A stretch of DNA of 64,000 nucleotides, from positions 50,710,782 through 50,774,781 of the forward strand of contig NC_134833.1 of assembly GCF_004210375.1 (NCBI RefSeq), given 5' to 3'. This DNA comes from Tachypleus tridentatus (taxonomy: Eukaryota; Arthropoda; Merostomata; Xiphosura; Limulidae). The notes under the pieces are model-generated. The model was not told where the DNA came from, ran no database searches, and worked only from the letters and a program-made list of their open reading frames with translations. Of this stretch, positions 32,901 through 45,578 are shown piece by piece. The position numbers and the translations under genes were made by a program. Numbering within the stretch: the first letter of the stretch is position 1; every line of letters begins with the position of its first letter.

Positions 32901-35900
32901 GATTCAAACTTCTGTGGGACATGTATTGTCACTGTTCTTTAGAGAGTCAAGGAAAGCTAATAGATTTAAACTTCTGTGGTACATGTATTGTCAGTGTTCT
33001 TTAGAGAGTCGAGGAAAGGTAAGAGATTAAAACTTCCGTGGTACATGTATTGTCAGTGTTCTTTGGAGAGTCGAGGAAAAGTAAGAGATTAAAACATCTG
33101 TGGTACATGTATTGTCAGTGTTCTTTAGAGAGTAGAGGAAAAGTAAGAGATTCAAACTTCTGTGGTACATGTATTGTCAGTGTTCTTTAGAGAGTCAAGA
33201 AAAGGTAAGAGATTCAAACTTCTGTGGGACATGTATTGTCAGTGTAATTTAGAGAGTCACTAGAAGGTAATAGATTTAAACTTCTGTGGTACATGTATTG
33301 TCAGTGTTTTTTAGAGAGTCAAGGAAAGGTAAGAGATTCAAACTTCTGTGGGTCATGTATTATCAGTGTTCTTTAGAGGGTCAAGGAAAGGTAAGAGATT
33401 CAAACTTCTGTGGTACATGTATTGTCAGTGTTCTTTAGAGAGTCAAGGAAAGGTAAGAGATTCAAACTTCTGTGGTACATGTATTGTCAGTGTTCTTTAG
33501 AGAGTTGAGGAAAGGTAAGAGATTCAAACTTCTGTGGTACATGTATTGTCAGTGTTCTTTAGAGAGTCAAGGAAAGGTAAGAAATTCAAACTTCTGTGGG
33601 ACATGTATTGTCAGTGTTGTTTAGAGAGTTAAGGAAAGGTAAGAGATTCAAACTTCTGTGGGACATGTATTGTCAGTGTTCTTTAGAGTGTCAAGGAAAG
33701 GTAAGAGATTCAAACTTCTGTGGGACATGTATTGTCAGTGTTCTTCAGAGAGTCAATGAAAGGTAAGAGATTCAAGCTTCTGTGGGACATTTATTGTCAG
33801 TGTAATTTAGAGAGTCAAGGAAAGGTAAGAGATTCAAACTTTTGTGGGATATGTATTGTCAGTGTTCTTTAGAGAGTTAAGGAAAGGTAAGAGATTCAAT
33901 CTTCTGTGGGACATGTATTGTCAGTGTTCTTTAGAGTGTCAAGGAAAGCTAATAGATTTAAACTTCTGTGGTACATGTATTGTCAGTGTTCTTTAGAGAG
34001 TCGAGGAAAGGTAAGAGATTAAAACTTCCGTGGTATATGTATTGTCAGTGTTCTTTGGAGAGTCGAGGAAAAGTAAGAGATTAAAACATCTGTGGTACAT
34101 GTATTGTCAGTGTTCTTTAGAGAGTAGAGGAAAAGTAAGAGATTAAAACTTCTGTGGTACATGTATTGTCAGTGTTCTTTAGAGAGTCGAAAAAAGGTAA
34201 TAGATTTAAACTTCTGTGGTACATGTATTGTCAGTGTTCTTTAGAGAGTCGAGAAAAAGTAAGAGATTAAAACTTCTGTGGTACATGTATTTTCAGTGTT
34301 CTTTAGAGAGTCAAGGAAATGTAATAGATTCAAACTTCTGTGGTACATGTATTGTCAGTGTAACTTAGAGAGTCAAAAGAAGGTAATAGATTTAAACTTC
34401 TGTGGTACATGTATTGTCAGTGTAATTTAGAGAGTCAATAGAAGGTAAAAGATTCAAACTTCTGTGGTACATGTATTGTCAATGTTCTTTAGAGAGTCGA
34501 GGAAAAGTAAGAGATTAAAACTTCTGTGGTACATGTATTGTCAGTGTTCTTTAGAGAGTCAAGGAAATGTTAGAGATTCAAACTTCTGTGGGACATGTAT
34601 TGTCAGTGTTCTTTAGAGAGTCAAGGAAAGGTAAGAGATTCAAACTTCTGTGGTACATGTATTGTCAGTGTTCTTTAGAGAGTTAAGGAAAGGTAAGAGA
34701 TTCGAACTTTTGTGGGTCATGTATTGTCAGTGTTCTTTAGAGACTCAAAGAAAGGTAATAGATTTAAACTTCTGTGGTACATGTATTATCAATGTTCTTT
34801 AGAGAGTCAAGGAAAGGTAAGAGATTAAAATTTCTGTGGTACATGTATTGTCAGTGTAATTTAGAGAGTCAATAGAAGGTAAAAGATTTAAACTTCTGTG
34901 GTGCATGTATTGTCAGTGTTTTTTAGAGGGTCAAGGAAAGGTAAGAGATTCAAACTTCTGTGGTACATGTATTGTCAGTGTTCTTTAGAGAGTCAAGGAA
35001 AGGTAAGAGATTCAAACTTCTGTGGTACATGTATTGTCAGTGTTCTTTAGAGAGTTGAGGAAAGGTAAGAGATTCAAACTTCTGTGGTACATGTATTGTC
35101 AGTGTTCTTTAGAGAGTCAAGGAAAGGTAAGAAATTCAAACTTCTGTGGGACATGTATTGTCAGTGTTCTTTAGAGAGTTAAGGAAAGGTAAGAGATTCA
35201 AACTTCTGTGGGACATGTATTGTCAGTGTTCTTTAGAGTGTCAAGGAAAGGTAAGAGATTCAAACTTCTGTGGGACATGTATTGTCAGTGTTCTTTAGAG
35301 AGTTAAGGAAAGGTAAGAGATTCAAACTTCTGTGGGACATGTATTGTCACTGTTCTTTAGAGAGTCAAGGAAAGCTAATAGATTTAAACTTCTGTGGTAC
35401 ATGTATTGTCAGTGTTCTTTAGAGAGTCGAGGAAAGGTAAGAGATTAAAACTTCCGTGGTACATGTATTGTCAGTGTTCTTTGGAGAGTCGAGGCAAAGT
35501 AAGAGATTAAAACATCTGTGGTACATGTATTGTCAGTGTTTTTTTTTTAGAGAGTAGAGGAAAAGTAAGAGATTAAAACTTCTGTGGTACATGTATTGTC
35601 AGTGTTCTTTAGAGAGTCGAAAAAAGGTAATAGATTTAAACTTCTGTGGTACATGTATTGTCAGTGTTCTTTAGAGAGTCGAGAAAAAGTAAGAGATTAA
35701 AACTTCTGTGGTACATGTATTGTCAGTGTTCTTTAGAGAGTCAAGGAAATGTAATAGATTCAAACTTCTGTGGTACATGTATTGTCAGTGTAACTTAGAG
35801 AGTCAAAAGAAGGTAATAGATTTAAACTTCTGTGGTACATGTATTGTCAGTGTAATTTAGAGAGTCAATAGAAGGTAAAAGATTCAAACTTCTGTGGTAC

Positions 35901-38900
35901 ATGTATTGTCAATGTTCTTTAGAGAGTCGAGGAAAAGTAAGAGATTAAAACTTCTGTGGTACATGTATTGTCAGTGTTCTTTAGAGAGTCAAGGAAATGT
36001 TAGAGATTCAAACTTCTGTGGGACATGTATTGTCAGTGTTCTTTAGAGAGTCAAGGAAAGGTAAGAGATTCAAACTTCTGTGGTACATGTATTGTCAGTG
36101 TTCTTTAGAGAGTTAAGGAAAGGTAAGAGATTCGAACTTTTGTGGGTCATGTATTGTCAGTGTTCTTTAGAGAGTCAAAGAAAGGTAATAGATTTAAACT
36201 TCTGTGGTACATGTATTATCAATGTTCTTTAGAGAGTCAAGGAAAGGTAAGAGATTAAAACTTCTGTGGTACATGTATTGTCAGTGTAATTTAGAGAGTC
36301 AATAGAAGGTAAAAGATTTAAACTTCTGTGGTGCATGTATTGTCAGTGTTTTTTAGAGAGTCAATGAAAGGTAAGAAATTCAAACTTTTGTAGGACATGT
36401 ATTGTCAGTGTTCTTTAGAGAGTTGAGAAAAGGTAAGAGATTCAAACTTCTGTGGGACATGTATTGTCAGTGTAATTTAGAGAGTCGAGGAAAAGTAAGA
36501 GATTAAAACTTCTGTGGGACATGTATTGTCAGTGTTCTTTAGAGAGTCAAAGAAAGGTAAGAGATTCAAACTTCTGTGGTACATGTATTGTCAGTGTTCT
36601 TTAGAGAGTTAAGGAAAGGTAAGAGATTCAAACTTTTGTGGGTCATGTATTGTCAGTGTTCTTTAGAGAGTCAAGGAAAGGTAAGAGATTTAAACTTCTG
36701 TGGTACATGTATTATCAATGTTCTTTAGAGAGTCAAGGAAAGGTAAGAGATTAAAACTTCTGTGGTACATGTATTGTCAGTGTAATTTAGAGAGTCAATA
36801 GAAGGTAAAAGATTTAAACTTCTGTGGTGCATGTATTGTCAGTGTTTTTTAGAGAGTCAATGAAAGGTAAGAAATTCAAACTTTTGTAGGACATGTATTA
36901 TCAGTGTTCTTTAGAGAGTTGAGGAAAGGTAAGAGATTCAAACTTCTGTGGGACATGTATTGTCAGTGTAATTTAGAGAGTCAAGGAAAGTTAAGAGATT
37001 CAAACTTCTGTGGTACATGTATTGTCAGTGTTCTTTAGAGAGTCAAGGAAAGGTAAGAGATTCAAACTTCTGTGGGACATGTATTGTCAGTGTTCTTTAC
37101 AGAGTTAAGAAAAGGTAAGAGATTCAAACTTCTGTTGAAGATGTATTGTCAGTGTTCTTTAGACAGTCAAGGAAAGGTAAGAGATTCAAACTTCTGTGGT
37201 ACATATATTGTCAGTGTAATTTAGAGCGTCAAGGAAAGGTAAGAGATTTAAACATCTGTGTTACATGTATTGTCAGTGTTCTTTAGAGAGTTGAGGAAAG
37301 GTAAGAGATTCAAACTTCTGAGGGACATGTATTGTCAGTGTTCTTTACAGAGTTAAGGAAAGGTAAGAGATTCAAACTTCGGTGGGAGATGTATTGTCAG
37401 TGTTCTTTAGAGAGTCAAGGAAAGGTAAGAGATTCAAACTTCTGTGGTACATATATTGTCAGTGTAATTTAGAGAGTCAAGAGAAGGTAGTGGATTTAAA
37501 CTTCTGTGGTACATGTATTGTCCGTGTTCTTTAGAGAGTTAAGGAAAGGTAAAAGATTCAAACTTCTGTGGTACATGTATTGTCAGTGTAATTTAGAGAG
37601 TCAAGGAAAGGTAATAGATTTAACCTTTTGTGGTGCATGTATTGTCAGTGTTCTTCAGAGAGTCAAGGAATGGTAAGAGATTCAAACTTCTGTGGGACAT
37701 GTATTGTCAGTGTTCTTTAGAGAGTTGAGGAAAGGTAAGAGATTCAAACTTCTGTGGGACATGTATTGTCAGTGTTCTTTAGAGAGTCAATGAAAGGTAA
37801 AAGATTCAAGCTTCTGTGGGACATGTATTGTCAGTGTAATTTAGAGAGTCAAGAAAAGGTAAGAGATTAAAACTTTTTTGGGACATGTATTGTCAGTGTA
37901 ATTTAGAGAATCAAGGAAAGGTAAGAAATTCAAACTTCTGTGGTACATGTATTGTAGGTGTTCTTTAGAGAGTCGAGGAAAAGTAAGAGATTAAAACTTC
38001 TGTGGTACATGTATTGTCAGTGTTCTTTAGAGAGTCAAAGAAAGGTAATAGATTTAAACTTCTGTGGTACATGTATTATCAATGTTCTTTAGAGAGTCAA
38101 GGAAAGGTAAGAGATTAAAACTTCTGTGGTACATGTATTGTCAGTGTAATTTAGAGAGTCAATAGAAGGTAAAAGATTTAAACTTCTGTGGTGCATGTAT
38201 TGTCAGTGTTTTTTAGAGAGTCAATGAAAGGTAAGAGATTCAAACTTTTGTAGGACATGTATTGTCAGTGTTCTTTAGAGAGTTGAGGAAAGGTAAGAGA
38301 TTCAAACTTCTGTGGGACATGTATTGTCAGTGTAATTTAGAGGGTCAAGGAAAGGTAAGAGATTCAAACTTCTGTGGTACATGTATTGTCAGTGTTCTTT
38401 AGAGAGTCAAGGAAAGGTAAGAGATTCAAACTTCTGTGGGACATGTATTGTCAGTGTTCTTTACAGAGTTAAGGAAAGGTAAGAGATTCAAACTTCGGTG
38501 GGAGATGTATTGTCAGTGTTTTTTAGAGAGTCAAGAAAAGGTAAGAGATTCAAACTTCTGTGGTACATATATTGTCAGTGTAATTTAGAGCGTCAAGGAA
38601 AGGTAAGAGATTCAAACTTCTGTGGGACATGTATTGTCAGTGTTCTTTACAGAGTTAAGGAAAGGTAAGAGATTCAAACTTCGGTGGGAGATGTATTGTC
38701 AGTGTTTTTTAGAGAGTCAAGAAAAGGTAAGAGATTCAAACTTCTGTGGTACATATATTGTCAGTGTAATTTAGAGAGTCAAGAGAAGGTAGTGGATTTA
38801 AACTTCTGTGGTACATGTATTGTCCGTGTTCTTTAGAGAGTTAAGGAAAGGTAAGAGATTCAGACTTCTGTGGTACATGTATTGTCAGTGTAATTTAGAG

Positions 38901-40889
38901 AGTCAAGGAAAGGTAATAGATTTAACCTTTTGTGGTGCATGTATTGTCAGTGTTCTTCAGAGAGTCAATGAAAGGTAAGAGATTCAAGCTTCTGTGGGAC
39001 ATTTATTGTCAGTGTAATTTAGAGAGTCAAGGAAAGGTAAGAGATTCAAACTTTTGTGGGATATGTATTGTCAGTGTTCTTTAGAGAGTTAAGGAAAGGT
39101 AAGAGATTCAATCTTCTGTGGGACATGTATTGTCAGTGTTCTTTAGAGTGTCAAGGAAAGGTAAGAGATTTAAGCTTCTGTGGTACATCTATTGTCAGTG
39201 TTCTTTAGAGAGTCAAGGAAAGGTAAGAGATTTAAACTTCTGTGGTACATGTATTGTCAGTGTTTTTCAGAGAGTCAAGGAAAGGTAAGAGATTCAAACT
39301 TCTGTGGGACATGTATAGTCAGTGTTCTTTAGACAGTTAAGGAAAGGTAAGAGATTTAAACTTCTGTGGGACATATATTGTCAGTGTTCTTTAGAGTGTA
39401 AAGGAAAGGTAAGAGATTCAAACTTCTGTGGGACATGTATTGTCAGTGTTCTTTAGAGAGTTAAGGAAAGGTAAGAGATTCAAACTTCTGTGGGACATGT
39501 ATTGTCAGTGTTCTTTAGAGAGTTAAGGAAAGGTAAGAGATTCAAACTTCTGTGGGACATGTATTGTCAGTGTTCTTTAGAGAGTCAAGGAAAGGTAATA
39601 GATTCAAACTTCTGTGGTACATGTATTGTCAGTGTTCTGTAGAGAGTCAAGGAAAGGTAAGAGATTCAAACTTCTGTGGGACATGTATTGTCAGTGTTCT
39701 TTAGAGTGTCAAGGAAAGGTAAGAGATTCAACCTTTGTGGGACATGTATTGTCAGTGTTCTTTAGAGAGTCAAGGAAAGGTAAGAGATTCAAACTTCCGT
39801 GGGACATGTATTATCAGTATTCTTTAGAGAGTTAAGGAAAGGTAAGAGATTCAAACTTCTGTGGGACATGTATTGTCAGTGTTCTTTAGAAAGTTAAAAA
39901 AAGGTAATAGATTTAAACTTCTGTGGTACATGTATCATCAGTGTTTTTTAGAGAGTCAAGGAAAGGTAAGAGATTAAAACTTCTGTGGTACATGTATTGT
40001 CAGTGTAATTTAGAGAGTCAATAGAAGCTAAAAGATTCAAACTTCTGTGGGACATGTATTGTCAGTGTTCTTTAGAGAGTCAAGGAAATGTAAGAGATTC
40101 AAACTTCTGTGGGACATGTATTGTCATTGTTCTTTACAGAGTCAAGGAAATGTAATAGATTCAAACTTCTGTGGGACATGTATTGTCAGTGTTGTATAGA
40201 GAGTCAAGGAAAGGTAAGAGATTCAAACTTTTGTGGGTCATGTATTGTCAGTGTTCTTTAGAGAGTCAAAGAAAGGTAATAGATTTAAACTTCTGTGGTA
40301 CATGTTTTATCAGTGTTTTTAGAGAGTCAAGGAAAGGTAATAGATTCAAACTTCTGTGGTGCATGTATTGTCAGTGTAATTTAGAGAGTCAATAGAAGGT
40401 AATAGATTTAAACTTCTGTGGTGCATGTATTGTCAGTGTTTTTTAGAGAGTCAAGGAAAGGTAAGAGATTCAAACTTTTGTGGGACATGTATTATCAGTG
40501 TTCTTTAGAGAGTTGAGGAAAGGTAAGAGATTCAAACTTCTGTGGGATATGTATTGTCAGTGTAATTTAGAGAGTCAATAGAAGGTAATAGATTTAAACT
40601 TCTGTGATTCATGTATTGTCAGTGTTTTTTAGAGAGTAAGGAAAGGTAAGAGATTCAAACTTCTGTGGGACATGTATTATCAGTGTTCTTTAGAGAGTCA
40701 AGGAAAGATAAGAGATTCAAACTTCTGTGGTACATGTATTGTCAGTGTTCTTTAGAGAGTCAAGGAAGGTAAAAGATTCAAACTTCTGTGGTACATGTAT
40801 TGTCAGTGTTCTTTAGAGAGTCAAGGAAAGGTAAGAGATTCAAACTTCACAAATATTATCAGTGTCCTTTATAAATATGAGGAGAGGTT
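29974..40889. repeat. 62-bp minisatellite array, about 175 copies
   Basis: The consensus unit is 62 bp. It reads, in order, GGTAAGAGATTCAAACTTCT, GTGGTACATGTATTGTCAGT, GTTCTTTAGAGAGTC and AAGGAAA. The period holds over about 10.9 kb with few length changes; a few units are shorter, for example near 30045, and there is a run of extra T at 35539. Common variants are GGGACATG for GGTACATG, GTAATTT for GTTCTTT, and GAG, TAA or CAA before GGAAA. The last unit decays at 40850-40889. Because 62 is not a multiple of three, frames rotate and hit stops, so the array is non-coding. It lies in Barx intron 1. Confidence 0.97.
33376..36355. repeat. Higher-order duplication inside the minisatellite
   Basis: About 33376-34925 and 34926-36355 are near-identical successive blocks. 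The offset is 1550 bp at first (33391 matches 34941, 33581 matches 35131), then 1430 bp (34331 matches 35761, 34691 matches 36121). The change is explained by two extra units in the first block and extra T bases in the second. Confidence 0.8.
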
Positions 40890-41390
40890 ATTGTTTTCAA
40901 CTTTTATCATAAGTATGGTAGTGCTTACAGAAAGAATTAGTCATATGCATAAAATGTGCAATATGAATAGAAACACACTGCAAAAGGCATGTTAACAAAA
41001 CTTTATATGCAGTTTTTATACAATAATGACTAACAAACGAACTAACTATAGAACAGCAAGCCACCAAAGCTCTTTAGAGAAACGGTAAAGTAAAACAAAA
41101 ATTTCACAAAACCAGAAATTTGTTCATTTGACTGGGTGACTAACGTTGTTGGAAATGCATAACACTCTCATGCCTTCACCTTATGCAAAAAAAAAACAAA
41201 AAAAAAACACGAAAAATCCGTGGCAGTAGTTTAGTTTTGAAGGGAAGTAAACTTTCCCAACTAGGATGTTTAGGGGTATTAATATCCCTTTTCGCCCAGC
41301 TCGCGGAAGAATTTTTGTTCTTATTTTCGTGAATTTAGATTTGATTTTAGGTCAGGATTATTTTTGTTTTGCTTGGTTGATATTCAAAGT
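40890..41390. other. Non-coding intronic stretch
   Basis: Holds a poly-A-like run near 41188-41210 and nothing else recognisable. Confidence 0.3.
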
Positions 41391-41815
41391 TGTAGTTGTT
41401 TCAAAGAGGTGCGGATAAAAGAGCCCAGTCGGATCAAGGTAGCCGAGAGAAAGCAATAAGGGCCGGTAGCATGACGTCCGTGTACGGTCGGTGGCATAAC
41501 CTGACGGAAGAACGAAAAGAAACTAGACAACGAACACCCATCAAACATCCCATAATCAGGATCACGGAATGGCTGGGATTAGGGTCACGGAATGGCTAGG
41601 ATTAGGGTGACGGAATGGTCGGGATCAGGATCATGGAGTGCCTAAGATCAGGACCACGGAGTGGCTGGGGTCAGGATCACGGAGTGGCTAGTATCAATAA
41701 ATACAATGCCATGGCTGGGATCAATAAATCCAAGTACCTCAGAATGTGCTGTGGGGGAAAACGGAAGTACCCCGAGAAAACCCAATTTCACAACACTGGT
41801 GCCTAATGTTCTACC
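41391..41815 (+). repeat. GC-richer block with a 23-bp tandem repeat
   Basis: Six or so copies of a 23-bp unit (ATCAGGATCACGGAATGGCT plus GGG) run from about 41554 to 41700. They are followed by GTACCCCGAGAAAACCCA at about 41770. Base composition differs from the surrounding intron, which suggests it came with a mobile element. An open frame across the repeat is not a credible protein. Confidence 0.6.
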
Positions 41816-41859
41816 TCTCCTGTGCCAAAAGCTGAAATGAAGAAAGACATAAATAATGG

Positions 41860-43625
41860 ATAGTACTTTAAAATTGTGTGTTTGTGAGGTGTGGCTCGTT
41901 GTATAATGTCTTGGGGGCCATGTGTATGTTGTATGGGGATATTGTTTTGTGTGAAGCGCTTGTCATTGTGTGTAACTTGACAGTTAAGGAGCTTCGTTTT
42001 TGTGCTGTTTCATAAAAATTTGTGAGCTAATGTTCTTAAGCGGTCCTTGAGTAGTGGTATGTTGCAAGCTTCATGTTGATTTGAGTGAATTTGGGTAGCC
42101 TAACAGCCATACTTAGGACTGTTCTGTTGGAGATGAAGTGTTCTGGTGATGTTTTGCATGTTGTACGGGATGCGAGTGCCGTATTCGATAAGAGAACGAA
42201 TGTATGATTTTATTTTAATGATGGTATAAGGTGTGCATCCTTTATTATTTCCTGTAATAAGTTTCAAATGATACATTATCTTGCTTACTGATTTGTATAT
42301 GATTTTGAAGAGTTGTGTCCAGAAGAGTCGTGTGTCAAACGTTATTCCTAGAAATTTTGCAAAGGAACTAAGCTTCATTATGCTGTTGTCTAGTTCAAGA
42401 TTTACTTTTTTCCAGGTTCTTGTGATGTTTGTTTAGGCTGCGACTGAACACAATGGCAGTGGTTTTGTGCGGATTTAGGAGGACTCACCAGTTGTTACAC
42501 CAATTAAGGATGGCATTTAGTTATTCTTGAATTCGATTACTTGGAATTATTGGGTTGTGAGATACATTCCAGACAACTATATCGTCAGCGTACTGTGAGA
42601 AGTAAGTATATGTCAGGTCTGGGAAAGGTATGTTGTTCAGAAATATCATGTACAGTAAAGGTGATAGGACAGATCTTTGAGGGACACCTGCGGTGATATT
42701 AAACGTTTTAGAAAGAGGGTGATTTATTTTAACTACTGCGGTGCAGTTACTTAAGACGTTAGAAATCCATCTGATGCCATCTGATGATTTTATGGTTAAT
42801 GTTTTGGAAGTATAGACAATACCTAATGGCATTGTGCCATACTGAATCAAAACGCTTTTTTGACGTCTAGGAATACTGCAATTGTTGTCTGATTGTTATT
42901 GAATAATTTATATATGGACTTTGTGAGTCTGGTTAGGTGATCAGTGGTCTGTCTTCCTTTCTGTGAGGAGTTCTGTATATCGGGGAGGATATTATTGTTT
43001 TCGCAAAATAGAAGCAATCTTTTTCACATTATTCTTTCCGTTAATTTTCCAGTGCAGCTGAGTAGACTTATTGGTCTGAAATTGTCAGGGTTGAAGTTTC
43101 CTGTGTTTGTATTAGGAATGACATTTATTCTAGCTTTCTTCCAGGAGTTGGGAAAATATCCTGATAGGAGTGAAATATTCATGATTCTGATAAGGTGTCG
43201 GTGAAGGTTATTAGAGGCCTTTTGTAATATGATATATCTAATGCCATTTCTTCCAGATGAGGAGTTTTTTAGCGTTAAAAGGTTAGTTTTTAGTCCCCCA
43301 TGTGATTTGTTTTCCAAAAACGTCGTGAGCGTGTGTTACAGTTGAGTTAACAGTAATGTCATCGTTAATTGTGGAGTGAATAGGCTTGGTCTAGTTGAGA
43401 CGTGGTTGTCAATATTTTGTTTCAAAGATTGGTTGAACGATGGTGAGTTTATGTCAGCAAATGAAGTAGTGTAGTAGTCGACAAGTAAGTTTGTTTTGTC
43501 GACGTCAGTTTTAGCGATTTATGTTTTGGAAAAGTTTCTTGTTGTTCTTTCCCTCCATGAGTGATTTGAATTTTTTCCAGAATTCTTTTGGTTTGTCATT
43601 ACTATTGTCTACCTTATGCAAATGT
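41860..43625 (-). mobile_element. Jockey/I-type LINE reverse transcriptase, broken
   Basis: On the minus strand, frames in succession give a linker (KPKEFWKKFKSLMEGKN), then FPNSWKKARINVIPN and NFRPISLLSCTGKLTERIM. These are followed by SSQKGRQTTDHLTRL, TIAVFLDVKKAF, ITAGVPQRSVLSPLLYMIFL and the active-site box QYADDIVVW. After these come KFLGITFDTRLFWTQ and a C-terminal tail (IPLLKDRLRTLAHKFL). Several frameshifts and stops separate them. The 5' endonuclease part is missing, so it is a truncated, dead copy. It lies in Barx intron 1 in the same orientation as Barx. Confidence 0.85.
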
Positions 43626-45578
43626 AAATTTACAAGTTAGATTTACGCTACATTGACTAAAAGATTTTTCTTAGTTATATTTATAATCTGCATAATAACA
43701 ATAACTATTTTGCAACACTACTAACGAGCTAGTAATAGACTAGTAACCATATTATTTAAATACGAGCGCGCTCTGTAAGTTCCCAAATAAAAACTCTACC
43801 TAATATCACATGTTGATGTATGATTGCTTATATGCATGCGCTATGTGATCAGCCTGCAGCTGTATTAGGTAAATCTTTAAAAAATCGTGAACTACGTAGG
43901 TTTTCTAGATCTATATTCTAACTTTTATATAATATTTAACAGTGAAGTTTTCAGTTCTATACACTTGACTCTAATGTCCTGTGTTGGACTAAGGAATTCT
44001 ATCATAGCAGTGGGTACCTGAGACGTGAAAACGAATGCTAACATTGACGAGGTTTAACACGGTTTTTCTCCAGTACTCTGGACTTAAAAGAAGAACAATA
44101 ATTTGTACAATTTGTATTGTTGTCAAACTAAATGTGACCTGTTGACATCTAAGGTTGTACTTAAAACAGTGCAATTTCTGAAATGTGCCTTTCTAGGATA
44201 CAAAACGAGAGAAAATAATAAAACCTTGAAAAGCTTTTGTCTTAACAAACAAAGAGAGCATTGTTGCAAGAATAGAAATAAGGTTAGAATAAGTGAAGGT
44301 GAATATCGGAAAAAGGTCTTAGCCATTATTCCAGAAAAAAAAAAGACCGCCACCCTGAACAGATGGTAAAAAACTATGGTAAAAATATCAGGGAAAGCCA
44401 ATAAGTGTCGAGAGATAGCTATAAGAAAAACTATGAGAAGGAAAAGCCTATAGCTCAGTCACTTTCTAGACTTAGTACCAAAAAGGGCTACGAGTAAATC
44501 TTAAGAATTTTAAATTTAAAAAAATTAAATGAAAATCTAGGAAGCAGAAATGAGAACACCAAAAAGTAAGGAAACAAGGAAGAAATGAAGGGGTAACGTT
44601 AGAGCACTTGATGTTTTTTATATTGTGCAGGATACTTCAAACCTTTCATGAAAACTTTACATTTTGAAATCTAAATCATTTAGTGTAACCGCGATTTATA
44701 AGTTTTATTACTGTCACTTTGTTGGACGTACTGTTCATTGTCAACATTCACTAACCTTTCACGATGTAAATTTGCCACTAAAACAGATTTGTTTAGCCAT
44801 TACTTATATTTTAACAATACGTTAACATGTTCAGGAAGTAAACACGTTATTTTATAGGTTGAGTAAAGTCAACCCTTCTTCCTCATACATCTCCACACGC
44901 CCAAACTTACATTATTTCTTTCCTGCTTCTCTGGTATTAAGATAACATATTAACTTGCTCTCGTAAAGAAATAATTAAAGTTGTAAAGTTTATCTTGTAG
45001 ATATAATGCTGTAATTTAACAAATATGTGTTTGTTTGAGCAAATGAAACTTCTAATTTATTACACTACATAGGTCGAAACTTAAAGCTGAGTATTTTTAT
45101 AAGGGTTTGGTTATTGTCTTCAAACTACTTTATATTTTATAATTTTCATACTACCTTTCGTAAATATATCTTTACAAAAATAGAAACTTTTCATCCGAAT
45201 AGTTTCCAGGTACATATGTGATTGGACAGAAATCGCTCGACAAAGTTCTCTTTTCTTCTTGATTTTACTGCTAAGCAGAAAAGCTGTCATCACAACATGA
45301 CAAAAAGTTGTTTCTGTTTTTTTGTTAAATTCTTAATTTAATAATAACAGAACAAATTTAATTTTAGAATATATTTTTTGATATCAGTGTCTTTATGCAT
45401 GATAAATGGTTGTTCTCGTGCAAGTTTCTTCTAGTTGTGTCTTATCTTATCCAGTTTGTACATTCTCGTAAACACATATATTTCTAGTTTTACTTGTTAT
45501 TAAAGAAACGACTATTTTCGAAAATTCATCAATCGTATTTGTCTGAAAGATTTTGCACACACTTGTTAGAGTACTTAC
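43626..45578. other. Non-coding intronic stretch
   Basis: AT-rich sequence between the LINE and exon 1. Open frames at 44103-44401 on both strands overlap each other and have background composition. Confidence 0.3.

Larger units (their letters stand above)
20072..45578 (-). other. Barx: Barx intron 1 (25.5 kb)
   Basis: Defined by the exon 1 donor TTAG|GTAAGT and the exon 2 acceptor TTTTTCAG on the minus strand. It contains, in order of coordinate: a decayed 55-bp repeat split by a SINE, a Penelope-like element, SINEs of families A, C and B, a duplicated segment with a small inverted-repeat transposon, a 10.9-kb minisatellite, a 23-bp repeat block and a broken LINE. The intron call depends on exon 1 belonging to this gene. 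Confidence 0.75.

Noticed and set aside
29974..40889. CRISPR-like regular array
   Set aside because: There are no unique spacers between conserved repeats; the whole 62-bp unit is repeated, and the genome is eukaryotic.
31614..40995. Open frames at 31614-31826, 39614-39835, 40171-40395 and 40795-40995 encoding repeats such as MYCQCSLESQ
   Set aside because: They are translations of the 62-bp minisatellite. The unit length is not a multiple of three and most units contain stops in every frame, so no extended protein is kept.
44103..44401. Overlapping open frames on both strands
   Set aside because: Low-complexity A/T-rich composition, no splice signals, and mutual overlap.
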